Positions 1 through 12,889 of a DNA stretch of 64,000 bases are shown one piece after another. The DNA comes from Rhynchonema sp. JSB1_4 (taxonomy: Eukaryota; Nematoda; Chromadorea; Monhysterida; Xyalidae). The stretch spans positions 1 through 64,000 of the forward strand of contig JASAMV010003826.1 in NCBI GenBank assembly GCA_030248065.1. The letters run 5' to 3'. A model generated the notes under the pieces. The model worked only from the letters and a program-made list of their open reading frames with translations, was not told the origin of the DNA and made no database searches. Positions within the stretch are counted from its first letter, which is position 1, and each line of letters starts with the position of its first letter. Made by a program: the position numbers and the translations under genes.

Positions 1-545
1 CAACGAGTGACAAACATGCGAGGAATGAGGGAAAGATGCACCAAGACATGACCACAAATTTTGTACATTATTTTCAAGGTACAAAGGAGCGCAGACAATT
101 ATATTTGAAATAATCACGCACTTCCCTCTTCTCGTTTTTTTCCATTTCTCAGTTACACACACAGCATTGCAGAATGTAAAGCACTTGTGAAGAAATATTA
201 CACATTATGCAACATGTTCAAATTCTAGGTATGAACATACTAGCCATGAGTAAACCCAGGTAGACCTAGAAATTCTGATTTTTGATCCAACAACTAACAA
301 AATGCTGTGGTGATTACGAGGCACTGATCGATTGGTCCGTTTCACATTGAATGTCAACAGCAGGCACTCAGTCGGTGGTCAAAAACAAAAAACAAGATGC
401 AAAAACTCGGCCACAAAACTTGTATGTATGCACAGCGTTGCATGTATCCCGCACCTGAGTATGATTATTAAGCACAAAATTGACAAAAAATTAAAAAGCG
501 TTAAAAAGGTATATCAATTCTCGTGTGGTAACATTACATGATGTT

Positions 546-3500
546 TCAAAAAGCGCGGCGTCGCATCCTCTCCGTCGGACTTAAGTCTTCATCGTCTTGT
601 TTACTGTCATTTGATGACGATTGCCTTTGCGAGTCAGGCACCTCCTCCTCAGCCAGAGTTATCACATTTTCATTATCTAAGTCGGATTCGTCAACGGATG
701 GCATTTTGATGGCCTGACTGCGCCCACTACTGGCCTTAATCGATTGCTGCAGCTGCTTGCTGGACTCATGAGTCAGGGTCGACTGCGCATTCGGTGACGT
801 TTCAACCGTAGATGGGGCATGGGGCGTGGAGGGGCTGTCGTCTGGAATGTTTAGTCGTTAACGCAGTCGTCAACTCAAGCAGCCCTCAACGAGCACGAGT
901 ACGCATTGGCGCTGAGTTGACAACGAGAGTGCCGATGTGCGTTGACGACATAAATACATATAAGTTCATAGGGGGGTGTATGCTGGTCTCAAACGGACCA
1001 CGGGCTAAATTCAAAATTGTTTTTATCTCGTGTTTGTTTCTTTAAAAAACAAAATCATTTATGTATATACGGGCTAGCTCGGTGCTATTTTGTGACAATG
1101 AAGAACTAGAGGACTTCGAGCAAAACGTGCAAAAAATTAGGACTTATTTGAGTGGCCATAAAATATCACCGAAAATGGGTGTATCCGACGCGCGTTGCGC
1201 GCGATTTTTTGGCTTTTCATGAAGATTATTGCTTTAAAGACCTTTGTATTTTGAGATCCTTTTCCAGTTTCGACGACAAACTTATTCAATGAGTGCTTTT
1301 GCAGAGTAAATAGCCCGGGGCTGCGAAAAAATAGCCCAGGCTATTCTGACAGGGGCTGTAGTCCATTTAGCCCCTGGTGGTGTACGCCCCAGTAAGCCCC
1401 GGAATGGATTTGAAGTCTGAATTTTCAGGACGCATTGAAAGCATCACAGAAATTGCTGCCTGATAACCATTGATTCACACCTCGAGAGTCCGGAAGGTGA
1501 ATACGAAAGCACATAAAAACACACGAAAAGCAACTTTCACTTGGTTTGACGTGCTCTGACAAACTGCACAGACACCTGTATGTACATATATCATGAACCA
1601 TTGAACAAGCAAAAGGGCTGCACATACCGTCATCATCATGCATTGTAACGCACACTGAATTTACATATAGAACAGATGAAGACCACATGAAACGTGTTCT
1701 ATTAGAAATGGTAAGTGACAAAAATTTATCCTTCGGAACTTTAGAAATACAATTTCATCAAGCTGACCTTCAGGTATGGACGTCATTGGTCTCAGATTGT
1801 GCTTGGCGCCAACACCAAGTCGCAAATGAGCGTTGTTGACGTTGACGTTACTCTGATCCCCACGTGAACCTGTTTTAGAATTGCAAGTTTGAGTTCAGCT
1901 GAAAAAATACGCAAAGATGTGTTTTTGGACTTCACACTCTGTCCGAAGCATCAGTCAGCTGGTCAGCGAAAATGGGTATTGCTCATGTCAAATACAGCCT
2001 ATAATTTCTGAGCATTCTGTGCATGGATAAAGCGGCGGTTCGGAAGTTACAAGGAGATTCGGACGCAATGCATTGCAATTATAATGATTCTGTCATAACC
2101 ACTATTCACCATATCGATCATCTAATTTTAATGGTTCACCACCCGAGACGGTGGACCGAAAATTTCGATGAGTGATGTTTCAGCAAAAAATATGAATATA
2201 TAGCCCTTACCAGCAGCGCTGTTGTTATCGCCACTTAATTTCCTGGTCAATGAGCCAAATACAGACATGCTGCGTGGTTTGGCCTTTGCTGCCGCTGGTT
2301 CGCTCAAATGCTGGCCAGGTGGCGGTGTTTCACTGTTACTGCGCATTTCCAAGCCCCCTTCGTCACTGCCTGTATCGCCGAGGTCAACGTTGCGCGTTGC
2401 TGAGCTGACGTTGTAGACCGACCTGTATTTTCGAAAGTGTTGTGATTGAGCTGGCGACCTGTGAACCTTCGGAAGCATCATGCAATGCATACCGGAGTTT
2501 TCCTTCTATGCAGTATTGTGCCCTATAGTATGGGACTTGATAAAGCAGAGTTTCCAGTGCTCTAAATTCAGTTTTTTACTGAAAGAGTCACAAACATTTG
2601 TTTTTTCGGCCTGTCATAAACCTCTATGAATTAAAATAGGGCTCAACATGCTGTCACATAAAATTTTCGTGTTACGCCTGAAGTGGTCTTTCCAAATGGA
2701 ACCGTTGGGAATATTTATTCACTGCTATTGTTGTCGACGGAACGCTGTGGGCCTCTGATTGTAAAATACATGCTTCGCAAAAAGGTCGGATTTTCGTAAA
2801 TCTTCCGAATGGAACCCCGGGCACCTTGTCCCCCGGCCAGGCATGTTGAACCGATTGTTCTGCTCGTGCTGCTGTTTGACGTGTCTCAAGGCCGAAGCGC
2901 GCCGACGGACCTGATTTTTCATGACTTATTCTTAATTTATTTCATTCACAAATTCGTGAAAAGTGAAAAAACAAAATTTTTACCGCTCGAAATTCATCCA
3001 GATCATGTTTCGATTCCTCGTCGTTCACGTAATTGCGAGACAGTCGACGGTACTGAAACACGAAAATATGTGAATATGGAACGAGACCAAGCTGCTTTTT
3101 TTAAATTTTGTCCTTTTCGTATTGCACGCGCACTGCAAACCCATGCGTCAGACGCAGTCCAAATCAAAGGAAATGTTCAAAAGCTTGAACAGAATCATCA
3201 TCACTTCTGAACAAAGCATGAAAAAAGCCTATATAGCAACTCACGTCCACATAGTCGCAATGCCCATATTTTCGCTAAAATTATTGTTTTTGCGACGCCA
3301 TCAAAAACCATTCAAGGGCTCGGGACATAACCGAAGGAAGGATAGCAGGACATATTGTTACATACCGTTGGAAAGCATTCCGACAGCCTATGTCACGCAC
3401 AAATTTTAAGCTCTTTGGAGATTCGCTATCTCTTGGTAGAGGGACTTTTCGTTCCAGAAAAAACTGAATTTTTGCACAAATTGGAACGACCGGTGCAGAA

Positions 3501-6500
3501 ACCCCAAATGCATTGAAGGTCAAGTAACACGTGGATAGGATTACAACAGCTTCGGAATAACTTATCAACACAACTTCAGTTGCTCAAACCATTGCATCAC
3601 AGCAGAAACGGCAATCACAATTGCGTATGTATATGACCAAAAACTTTGCGTCCAAGGGCAGGCACTTCGATAGCTCAGGTGGTAGAGCAATGCCCCGGTT
3701 AGGCGGAGGACCTGGGTTCGAGCCCCAGTCGAAGAAAGCCATTTTCGTTCACAAAGGATTTTGGAATGTACATGCGCTCCCCGTTATTATTGCTTCACAC
3801 GGTGAGGGTGCGAAACGTTCCAAAAATCGGCCTTGTTTTTCGATAACACAAGTTTGTCCCTAAATTTTGAGGTCACGCTTAGCGCTACGGAAATAAGAAT
3901 GCAATGGGGAAAAAGAGCATCGTCGAAAGTACCTGAAAATAAGGTCTTTAAATTTTTTAACTCATGGCTAGCTCCGTGACAGGCCTAAAAATCCATTAAA
4001 TTGCCGCTAAATTAGGTGGTTATATTCATCGCCAGGATTGTGACACATAAAGGCCACAGATTGTATCGGATTCGAAACAAAAAATTGAGAGAAACGTCTG
4101 GTTTAACAACCTATCAGGGTCCGAAGACCCCAAGGTCTACAGATCTATCTGGGTAGCCATACTAATCTGAATATGATATTCAACTATAAATGCTTATTGT
4201 TAACAGCTATTGTAAATGTGACAGCACCAAACAATGTATCTCGGGATTAGCTTTCGAACGATATATAACAAGCCCCAATAAATTCTTACGCTTAAGGGCA
4301 GAGGCTAAAAAATTGCTTTTTTGACGATTCTGGAATGAACCGTCACGTCACCATGTGCCATTTCGGAATTTTGACCGTTTCTTGCCCACAGTGAGAGATA
4401 GTATGGGCATGTTATATATCGTTCGATAGCTACGTTGAAGCTACATCGTTTGATGCTATTAAATGTCCAATAATCTTTAACAGCAACGACTTATAGCCAA
4501 ATATCTTATTCAGGCTGGCATGGCTGCAGCAGCCGGACCATGGAGTTTGAAGTTTTAAAACTCGTCTAGATTGTTGGACTGTGCGTTTATCTGACTTTCT
4601 CGTTTCCAATGCAATGCAATACGTGGCTTATTTACATCACATTTCCATCAATGAATGCAACTATGCAGTTTAGGGGCAATTTTTAGTTCTTTTTTGGCCC
4701 GTCACGCCGCTATCAAAGTGTTTCCAAATTTAAAAGCCTTATTTTCTGGTACTTTCGACAATGCTCTGTTTTTCTGTTGCACTTTCATTTGTGCAACACA
4801 AAGTACGGCCTCAAAATTTAGGGACAAACTTGTGTCCTCGAAAAATATGGCCGATTTTTGGAATGTTTCGCACCCTCACCGAGGGAAACAACAATTTGAG
4901 CGACTGAAGTTGTCACGATAAATTATCCAGTAGCTGTTGTAATCCCATCCACGTGTTGCTCGACCTTCAACTCACTTGGGGTTTCTGCACCGGTCGTTTC
5001 AAGTTGTGATAAAATTCACTTTTCTCTGGAACGAAAAGTCCCTCTACCAAGAGATAGCAAATCTCTAAGGAGCTGAACATTTGTGCGTGATATGTGCTGC
5101 CACAGTGCTTTCCAGCGATGTATAACACTGTGCTCTGCTGCCCTTCCTTCGGTTGTGTCCCGAGCCCTTTAAACTCAGTGTTCAACACACGTGACATGAA
5201 TTGAGCGTAGATTGGCTGTTTCGACCTGGTTTCACAGATGTGCGGCGCAGCAGGTGCGAATGCACCAGAGGACCACGTGACCCAGAAACACCTATACATC
5301 GATTCACCTTAATTGGCCTGAATGCGTTTGTGAGCAGTTCCTGGCTGTCCTTCCGTCCCTTTGCTTCAAAATCTTCCGGAATCTCAAATCTTACAGTGCC
5401 GCCCTCGTGTGCCTGCACGTACGCTTCGTTCACGACACCACCGTTGGCGTTCGCGTTGTTTCTGGTATGATTTCAGAATATTGATGTTGGGTGTGCACAT
5501 AGGTTTTATCACTGGCACACACACATTTACAGTTCAAAAATAAGTACATAAAACACAAAGACAATACAGTTCAGCCAACATTCTCTCATCCTCTTTCGCC
5601 TTGTGTGCTATGCCGTTCTCCACCGATTTCATGCGTCTGTATTCGGCCGCATTCTCTAATGCCTCGCGCCTTTCAAGTCGATGGAAACTCGAAACGATCT
5701 TCATATCATCTGAACCGTGACATTCTCGCAACAACAATGGGCGCAGATAACGCGTGTTGAAACGGTCGTAGCTGGAACGGGGGTTGGAACATTACAAAAT
5801 TTATGTGACCATTCAGTACATCATTTGCATTGATGACGACCTCGTGCAGCACTTATGTATCTGCAAAAACAATTCGAAACGGGCACCTAAAAAGTACATT
5901 GTTGTACAATTTAGATCTGTGCGTTTTTCATCATAAACTATGGTGTGGCTGGTTCTAGACAATCAGTGGGCATAATGATGCCATCAGCAGCTGGGCTTGC
6001 ACCCCAATGTGCATACATACGTGTGTCTCATCCAATGATGTCCGTGAAATCCACAAATGTCCTCGATTCCTGCCAGCAGTCGTTCAGTCGACCGCTCTAT
6101 CACCCCTTCGATCAACGTTTTCTCTCGATGATCAGCCTTCTCAACTTTCAACAGATTCACCAGCGGTTTGATTGTTGCGCCCTGCAATTAGGAATCCAAT
6201 ACCGGAATGCATTAGCAACAGAGACAGTTTTTAGCCACAATTATGATTGGCGAAGATTGGGTAATACTAGCGATCACCTTGTTATCATGCCCATCGGTCG
6301 TCAGAGGAAGTCATTCATGACATGACATGATGACACCCAGTGGGTGAAAGTAAAAATGAAACACGAACACAAATGGTAACATATGATAAACACAGTTACC
6401 TGCACGAAAACGGTGAACAAAATGACGATTTCGCAGGCGGCAATGAAGTTTTCCCTGACTTGATCGCCGACAGTGTCCCTGTGTATGGCTACCACCAGTC

Positions 6501-9500
6501 CGTAGGCCACCGCCCCACGCAGCCCGCCGTACGCCATTATGAACTGGTCGACCAGATTGAACTTGCGGATACGATTGCGGTTGATGACGAACGTTTGGAT
6601 CAGGACACCTGACAGTGGGATTGCCTTGCTAATTCAAGTGATTTAAGGGGTCAGACTTTTCTGAAGCAGCCTAAAGTTTTTGGTATTTTACGGAGAGAAG
6701 TGTGTAACTTACCGGAGAAGTTCGCCTATCCCCCCCCCCCCCGAACCCACCAATTGCCCTCCAGACCAAGCACAGCACAACAGCCACAATCATGAAGACA
6801 GCATCAAATCTGTGATCTCGATCGGCGAACCTCGCGACGGTCGACAGTCCCAAAAACACGAATATGACAGCCTCGGCGCTCGAGCTGGCCATTTTGACCA
6901 TATATTTGGTGGCAATACGCGCGTTGTCACCAATGTTCTCCTTGATGTATTGTTTCATGAAAATGCCGCAGAACACAATGCTGCAATGGGCAAACAATCA
7001 GTTTGGGGATTGCGAATGAAAATGTAGGTCAGTGTAAATTAGTAATCGGGCTCAACCCATTACCAGCATTGTATGAATAAAAATTGAGAGAAAATTTTTT
7101 ATAATGAACTTACGCCATAATGCTGGATAAGCCGAACAGTTCTGCGGTCAGGTAAGACACGTACGGGACGAGGAAGACAAATAGAGGGTTCAGGATCTTG
7201 ACGTGGCCCGTCCATCTGAGCAAAAATTTAGTTTTTATTTACAAAATTTACAAAATATGTCAGTTATGTGAGATGGACAGCTTTTGTAGATCGATACAGC
7301 GCAGGTACAGCGCATGTATTTTGTTGTCATGCCCATTGATTTGATCAAATAAATGCGTGAATTGTGTCGGGTGTTAGACGGCCACGTGGCCCCAAGCACA
7401 ATCAAAGGTATCGGACATGTACACAGTCTGCCCTTTCTATGGTGACATGATCGGGTGGACCTGACCTTTTCGGCCACCATACACAAAATTCACACCCGGT
7501 GTGATATAATTATAAATACCACAATGACGATACGTCAAATTGGGGATCAAAGGTATGATCGAAATTTTCGCTGCGTGCAAGTTCAGAATGAAAAGTGGTA
7601 GACTTCAGGCATGTGTCACCTGGTGGTGAAGCTGACAACGAACGCCCACAAGACGCCAATGAACACGCCACCCAACGCGACCCAGAAGAATGACGCAATG
7701 CCCGCCAGAACATCCATTACGATCACGTTGGCACCACCGATTTGGGTGAATGTGTTGAAAATGCTGTACAGCACCTGCATGCAAGATTTGGGCACCACAT
7801 TATATGTACCTCGTGCTCAGCAATGTGCACCTATACATACCTATGCGACTGTACATATGACCAACTTAGAAGGTTGGCAAAGGCATTTCTTGTTCGGATC
7901 GCACCGTGGTATAGTATTTATATACTATATGGTACGTAACGTGTACATATGTTGCGACAGTGCTGGAGCACTACAGTTGGGATCAGCGTTAACGTTTGTT
8001 CATTATGAATAGAAAACAACCTTTACGCTCGTTGAATTCTATAAGCGAAAAAAAATCAGAACAAAAATTGCCTTTTCGTTACTGTACATAGACATTATAA
8101 CTCAACCCTAATCGCGGTGCTTGTGCTTGAATTTCATCGAGCCCCTAGGCCTCTCCGTGATATTGGTCGCACAATGACTATATAAGAATTCATCAAATCA
8201 ATCCTGATTTTCACGTTCAGTCACTCTTAACCACTGTGCTATTTGTGATTCTCATAGAACATTTTTAGCTAAAAATAATCTAGCAGATGAACCACGTTGC
8301 CGCAGGTCTGAAACATTCTCTTCACTGCATGGTTTGTGTGCGATCACGCAACGCAACGTCATTGCCCTGTCACTGCCCCGCTTCAGGAAAAAAAATTGAC
8401 CAATTCTTATAAAGTCATTGTGCGACCAATACCAGCTCGCAGGCTGTGAAACATTTTTTTTATCGGTCGTCTCCGTCCGTGATCAAGTGGAAACGGTAAT
8501 GATGTTTGTGCTCTTTTCGCTGAGCGAAATTTCGCTCGTGCTCTCTTTGACACCAGCGTACCCAGGCAGAAGCTCAACCCCAAAAACAAATCAGAACGAT
8601 CAATGTGATCTGGTAACCAAAAATAGAGAAAATTTAGAATTTTGAAACATCTGGCTAACCCCACCAACGCACCACAGTGACGGCATCATTGAGCAAACTT
8701 TCACCGAACACAACGATGTAGAGCACCTCGTTAACCTTGAAACATCAGGGAAGTTGCTTCAACGAATAATAATGCGCCTGCCTAATAACACTGTCTTCTT
8801 TCTAATCACATCGTCGGGGGACCCGTCAATCGCCCTAACGGAACCAAAGTGATATTTTAATTGATTGTATAAATTAATAAATCAAAATATTGCGTTCAAA
8901 GATACTCACTATACAGTGGTCTCAAGCACTGTATAGTCCAGCCACGAGCTCTTGAGACAACTTTTCTGAAGTTGGCTTGTGCGGATCCAATAATGTTCTG
9001 GTTCCACGTTTTTCGGAAACGAAAGAAAGAGAAACGCACGCACGGCAAAAACACGCTCTCCCCCTCGGTGCGTAAATTCCCTTTTGACTCCCAAAACATT
9101 TGTGTGTTGAATAACGTTGCTGTTCACGTATAAGCAGCCAGCTGGAACTTGTCATCATCTCTCTCAGCCCATTCTCTTTTTTTTGATTTTTGAAACACGT
9201 GCAACCGGAGCATCTTTTAATATGGCCAAGCAAGTTGCAAAAAAAGTCGTCTCATGAGCTCGTGGCTGGACTATACAACATACCTGCACTTCCTCAAACA
9301 CACACAGCACGGCAACAGGGTCAACAGCGGATATGAGCGCAGCAAATAACATCAACGGCAGAAACTCGTAGGAAATGTAGAAGATGTCAAGCATATTCAG
9401 GAGGTATAGACTCGCGCCTGAATGGTAAAGGCGAGAATGTTTCATGTTTCTTTCTCGTACGAACAAATTATGCCTCTCCAGCACAAAAGGTCATGTGACC

Positions 9501-10143
9501 AAGGCAAGACACCATGTTTGAAACACATAATCAACATAAGAACCCACCAATACAAGCAGTATTCCACATGGTTCCCAAGACGGCATAAATGAGAATGGTA
9601 CCCAGATTCTCAAAGAATGCCTTGTTTGGCATGAAATATCCGGCATCAAATACAATTGGCGGCAGAAGGAAGAGAAAGAAAATGTTCGATGACAATTCGT
9701 ACTGGTCGTGCTTGACTCCTGCAGTTGAAATCATTAATTTTTGGAGATAAAATAACAAAAAAACATTAAATGACTTTTTTGTCAACCTGCAAAATAGAGT
9801 ATCACACCGACAACCACGCCGAGCAAAATCAGCAATGCGCTGTCAGGGAAATGTTCGGACACGAATTTGGACAAATTGAAGACTGAAACATTGGTTTCGT
9901 TAGAATGAAAGTTCAATCAGATTTTCAAGGCGGCCACCCACCAATCTTTCCATATGCAGCCAGCAGAATCCAGCAGACAACGACCATCGGCAGAGCCACT
10001 TCGTGCCAGTTCAATTTGAAAACGTGAAACCGAGTTGGTTTCTCCAGCTCAGTTTCGGGTGAGTCCGAGCACCTTGCTACCGCAGGCAACAGGGAGATCA
10101 GAAGTACTGTTGTCCCGATCAATTGCAGCAGTCGGTTTGACAT
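546..10143 (-). CDS. Na+/H+ exchanger (SLC9A, plasma-membrane NHE type)
   Basis: Electroneutral antiporter that exports H+ for Na+. Fourteen exons, in coding order: 10143-9942, 9882-9787, 9718-9548, 9417-9284, 8735-8673, 7774-7620, 7215-7114, 6980-6751, 6608-6400, 6181-6021, 5771-5568, 5461-5308, 2466-2211, 841-546. All phases agree and the sum is 2433 nt (810 aa), the usual NHE1-3 length. Residues from about 1-23 look like a signal peptide ([10 protein letters not shown]). Hallmarks in order: [48 protein letters not shown], and [14 protein letters not shown]. The cytoplasmic tail is charged ([11 protein letters not shown], then LGDTGSDE) and ends in RRRAF. The start at 10143 is preferred because the signal peptide follows; an upstream in-frame ATG at 10173 is possible. 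The acceptor of exon 13 (2466) and the donor of exon 11 are the least certain junctions. Nothing argues for a pseudogene. Confidence 0.95.
3591..3798 (+). mobile_element. Insertion carrying a tRNA-like segment (possible SINE or tRNA retroinsertion)
   Basis: Absent from the partner arm of the long inverted repeat. Bounded by ATTGCATCAC (3591-3600) and ATTGCTTCAC (3789-3798), a 9/10 match that could be a target-site duplication. The interior contains the tRNA-like gene at 3664-3735. No A-rich tail is obvious, so SINE status is unproven. Confidence 0.5.
3664..3735 (+). tRNA. tRNA-like sequence, possibly a pseudogene; apparent anticodon GGT (Thr)
   Basis: Six of seven acceptor pairs form (CTTCGA with TCGAAG). 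The D stem GCTC/GAGC and T stem CTGGG/CCCAG are perfect. Pol III box A (TAGCTCAGGTGG) and box B (GGTTCGAGCCC) are present, and TTTT follows at about 3742. The anticodon loop CCGGTTA has C where nearly all tRNAs have U33, and the first two anticodon-stem pairs are weak. Together with its position in an apparent insertion this suggests a tRNA-derived element rather than a working tRNA. Confidence 0.55.
7439..7481. repeat. Short hairpin, TRGTGACATGATCGG family, copy 1
   Basis: TATGGTGACATGATCGG and its partner GGCCACCATA form a hairpin of about 43 bp in an NHE intron, followed by ACACAAAATTCAC. Related copies lie at 10399-10443, 50042-50078 and, degenerate, 63241-63279. Confidence 0.5.
8158..8432. 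mobile_element. Foldback/MITE-like element in NHE intron 5
   Basis: TATTGGTCGCACAATGACT (from about 8161) recurs inverted at about 8412-8430 (AGTCATTGTGCGACCAATA), and TATAAGAATT continues the pairing inwards. The ends are about 275 bp apart. No coding content is visible. Confidence 0.6.
8932..9275. mobile_element. TATAGTCC-family inverted-repeat element, copy A
   Basis: Left end TATAGTCCAGCCACGAGCTC and right end GAGCTCGTGGCTGGACTATA are perfect 20-bp inverted repeats, with TGAGAC(A/G)AC continuing inwards. About 344 bp with no transposase. It ends 9 bp from NHE exon 4: read on the gene's strand, the intron starts GTATGTTG and the element follows directly. Relatives are at 15901-16363 and 39620-39954. 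A TA target is possible, but the superfamily is not settled. Confidence 0.75.
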
Positions 10144-10398
10144 TTTGCTTATAATTTTTGGATCTAAAAACAAGCTCTACGTTTTCCGGGCTGCACAAAC
10201 TCGTGGGCACCCCACAATAGACGAAGTGTTGAGGCGCACTGTTTTGCCTGAGTCTCAGCCTTATTATCAAATAGATGAGCTGTTTTTCAGACTCAGCACG
10301 GCGAAACAGCGCACAATTTTAGGGTTGCTGCGAGTTTGTGGAGCCCCCGTTTTAGCTGATCTATCTTCCGATGATTAGCTACCCGCTTGCCCCCTTCG

Positions 10399-10443
10399 TA
10401 GTGACACGATCGGACGGACCTGACCGTTTCGATTCGGTCACTA
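10399..10443. repeat. Short hairpin, TRGTGACATGATCGG family, copy 2
   Basis: TAGTGACACGATCGG pairs with CGGTCACTA across about 45 bp. It is followed by CAAAATATTCAC, matching the flank of the copy at 7439. Confidence 0.5.
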
Positions 10444-10849
10444 CAAAATATTCACCAGAGACACCGAAATTAAAGGTTAAGACATTCAGGATAGAGACAT
10501 AGGGAGGGTGTAACATGAACATGTACGAGCTTCATGAATGGCAGTGCCCTAAAAATGAAACATGGAAACAACATTGTACGCAGAACCGCATTGAAAGATC
10601 GATTACCTATGGGCGTGACTAATGAAGAATGACGGTCCTGGGTTAACCTACTGTAGTTGTCGTTGGATAAAACTTTTCCGTCGGTTGTCTTTTGCGGGGG
10701 AGCTGGAAATGTGACCAGAAAAGTGCCTTGACCCCAGCACGTATATGCTGTATGATTATGGTTGGTTATCATAACTGTTATTTGCCCTTTAGGGGCAATC
10801 ATGTTGTATTTTGAAGAAATGCACCGTGGGTGCCAACACTGCAACGCGC

Positions 10850-11155
10850 TTGAATAATATTTAACGCACAGATAGAACTGTTCATTTTAAGTCCGCCGTT
10901 ATGAAGAGGAAAGTTGTGTAGCCGGCTTGTCATGAACCCGAAAGCGAAGATGAGATTCGAAGCGCGCCATTGTTCGTATCGAAAAATCGCGGGCTGTTCT
11001 CTCTCACTCGCGTATGTGTTCACGCCTTTAGACAGCCGCAAAATTATACCTGTGTCACCTATTAGACCTGGCTGGTGTAACGTTTGGTTCCGCCGCAGTA
11101 CCAAAGTTTGAAGTTCAGTTTCGAAGCATTTGATAAATATAGAACCCCAAAGTTC
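10850..11155 (-). other. Open segment upstream of the NHE gene, possible exon
   Basis: A minus-strand frame stays open over about 185 codons (10799-11353) and contains protein-like sequence, for example QPAIFRYEQWRASNLIFAF. I cannot assign a family and no convincing splice partners were found. The 10.4-17.7 kb interval otherwise shows only repeats, so this could be an unrecognised gene, a decayed gene or chance. Confidence 0.2.
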
Positions 11156-11627
11156 TGCTTGTGCTGATGTGTTGAAATCACTGAAGCGCGTATTTTTTTT
11201 TACTTTTTTGCACTGCACGCAAACATCTGCAGTAGGTACACATGTGCGTACACAGAGGTTTAGAGCTTGATAGGCAAGCAGGCAGGTACAGTAGAAATTG
11301 AGGGGCTTTGTGCAACAAATAGCCGCTCTTTGCGGGACAACTTTTTTCGTCAAAGCAGTGACAATAGAAGATTATTTTAGTTTTGCTTTGCGTGCACACA
11401 CCAAGAAAATGCGCGCTCACACAGAGGAAAAACCGGTAAGAAGCAAACAGAAGGTGTGCACATTTGGGGCTCATTGGGTTGGATGCACGTGAACAAAACA
11501 GGTACAAAGTTACAGGGCCGGGAACGAACTCAAGAAGCCAGACAGTGTGCCTCTGCCACGAATACGGAGGCTGTTTTGGGTTAGGAATTCCAAATCAGCA
11601 GTGAACAATGAAACGTAATCATTAAGT

Positions 11628-11759
11628 CCTAATTATACTTCGTTCTCTGAGAGAACAGAGAACAAATTCTCGCGTGGTGATTGGCTGCCGGATGCGCGAC
11701 AGCCAATCAGTGCGAGAGAATTTGTTCGCTGTTCTCTCAGAGAACGAAGTATAGTTAGG
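11628..11759. mobile_element. 132-bp perfect-hairpin MITE
   Basis: CCTAATTATACTTCGTTCTC at the left is mirrored by GAGAACGAAGTATAGTTAGG at the right. Pairing continues almost to the centre (GAGAACAAATTCTC, GATTGGCTG). Arms of about 60 bp leave nearly no loop. It is non-coding and no target duplication is clear. Confidence 0.75.
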
Positions 11760-12430
11760 GCTTTAGAACACAATTTGAGAGGGCACAATTGAACACAATT
11801 GGCCAAAATTCTGCTCACGTTGTCACGTCACGCAAAAGCAAGGACACTTTTTCTGAATTTCTGGCCTATTTGGCCGCTTATATGGGCGGGCGTGATTAAA
11901 AAAAACGACGCATTAATGCGTGGGCCTGGAGAGCAAGCATAAACAGGATAAGTGACGTTTCACGTATTGGTATTGTGGAAAGTGTGTGCATTGAATGACG
12001 GGCACTTGGACTTGAAGCATATAGACCGAGAATAAGAAGAAAATCCACAGGCGAATAAGAAAGCATTTTATAGCGAAATTATTCATGATTAATCAGAACC
12101 ACAATTTCTGCGAGAATACAAGCCAGCGTGTTTGTGTGTACGGTATTTGTACAGGTTTCACGCCATGCCACACCGGGGTGCAAAAAGCTATGTACTTATT
12201 ATTGAATTAGACAGAATAAAAGTTCTGTTGACTTTATTTAGGTGCAAATAATGTGCACTTTCCACTCTGGACGGGCCACAAGCCAAAACATGTGAGAAAA
12301 CAGAATGAAAAGAATAAATGCTGCTTTTGGCGCCATATGAACTGTAAATAACTCAGCATAGACATTTTTGACACGAATACGGGACAAAATGAGGCGGTTT
12401 ATGCGACGCCAATATAATGACTGTGCGTTG

Positions 12431-12460
12431 TATACATATGTATGTATGTATGTATGTATA
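12431..12460. repeat. Microsatellite (TATG/ATGT)n
   Basis: Five to six tandem TATG units flanked by TATACATA and TATACG, making a small palindrome. Confidence 0.85.
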
Positions 12461-12889
12461 CGTGCCGTTGACTTTCACCTGGTGCACTGTTTGCAAACGT
12501 CGTGAACTGGTTCGGGTTGGATAGGAGCTGTAGTTCTTTATCCTCAGCTGACCAGCATAATTTGCGTCATAATGCGTATGGCACATTTACGTCCAAAAAC
12601 ATTTGAAAAATGTTACCATCACCATCATGCTCGTGAACTGCATAGGACCGTTCGACTCCAGCTGACGATGCAAGTGGGTGGGCCGGAAGTGGCCGACAGC
12701 TCCATAGATCGGATCTGGTCCGGCTGTTTTGGTCACGTGACAATGACGATGACGACACTTCGAACATCTCACAACCAAGTACCACAATTTTGACCAACGT
12801 TGGTGTGGCCGACCAAGGTTTGAATTTTTCAAACGGTGTAAACAATGTAGGTATGCCGGATAAACAACACCTCATTCAAGGACAACTGT

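Larger units (their letters stand above)
3312..5172. repeat. Long imperfect inverted repeat (foldback), in NHE intron 12
   Basis: The left arm (about 3312-4310) and right arm (about 4370-5172) are reverse complements. For example, AGAGGGACTTTTCGTTCCAG near 3437 reappears inverted near 5030, the block CACAAGTTTGTCCCTAAATT (3848) recurs inverted near 4817, and ACGATATATAAC (4258) mirrors GTTATATATCGT (4411). Each arm is about 0.8 kb and the centre lies near 4340. The arms are colinear except for a roughly 200 bp insertion in the left arm at 3591-3798. No protein is evident. It is probably a foldback or non-autonomous DNA transposon. Confidence 0.8.

Noticed and set aside
10145..10378. 77-codon plus-strand open frame beside the NHE start
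   Set aside because: It is antisense to the NHE start and 5' flank, with no recognisable protein.
12567..12875. Overlapping minus-strand open frames upstream of the AT-rich element
   Set aside because: Two frames are equally open, neither resembles a known protein, and no splice sites support a choice.
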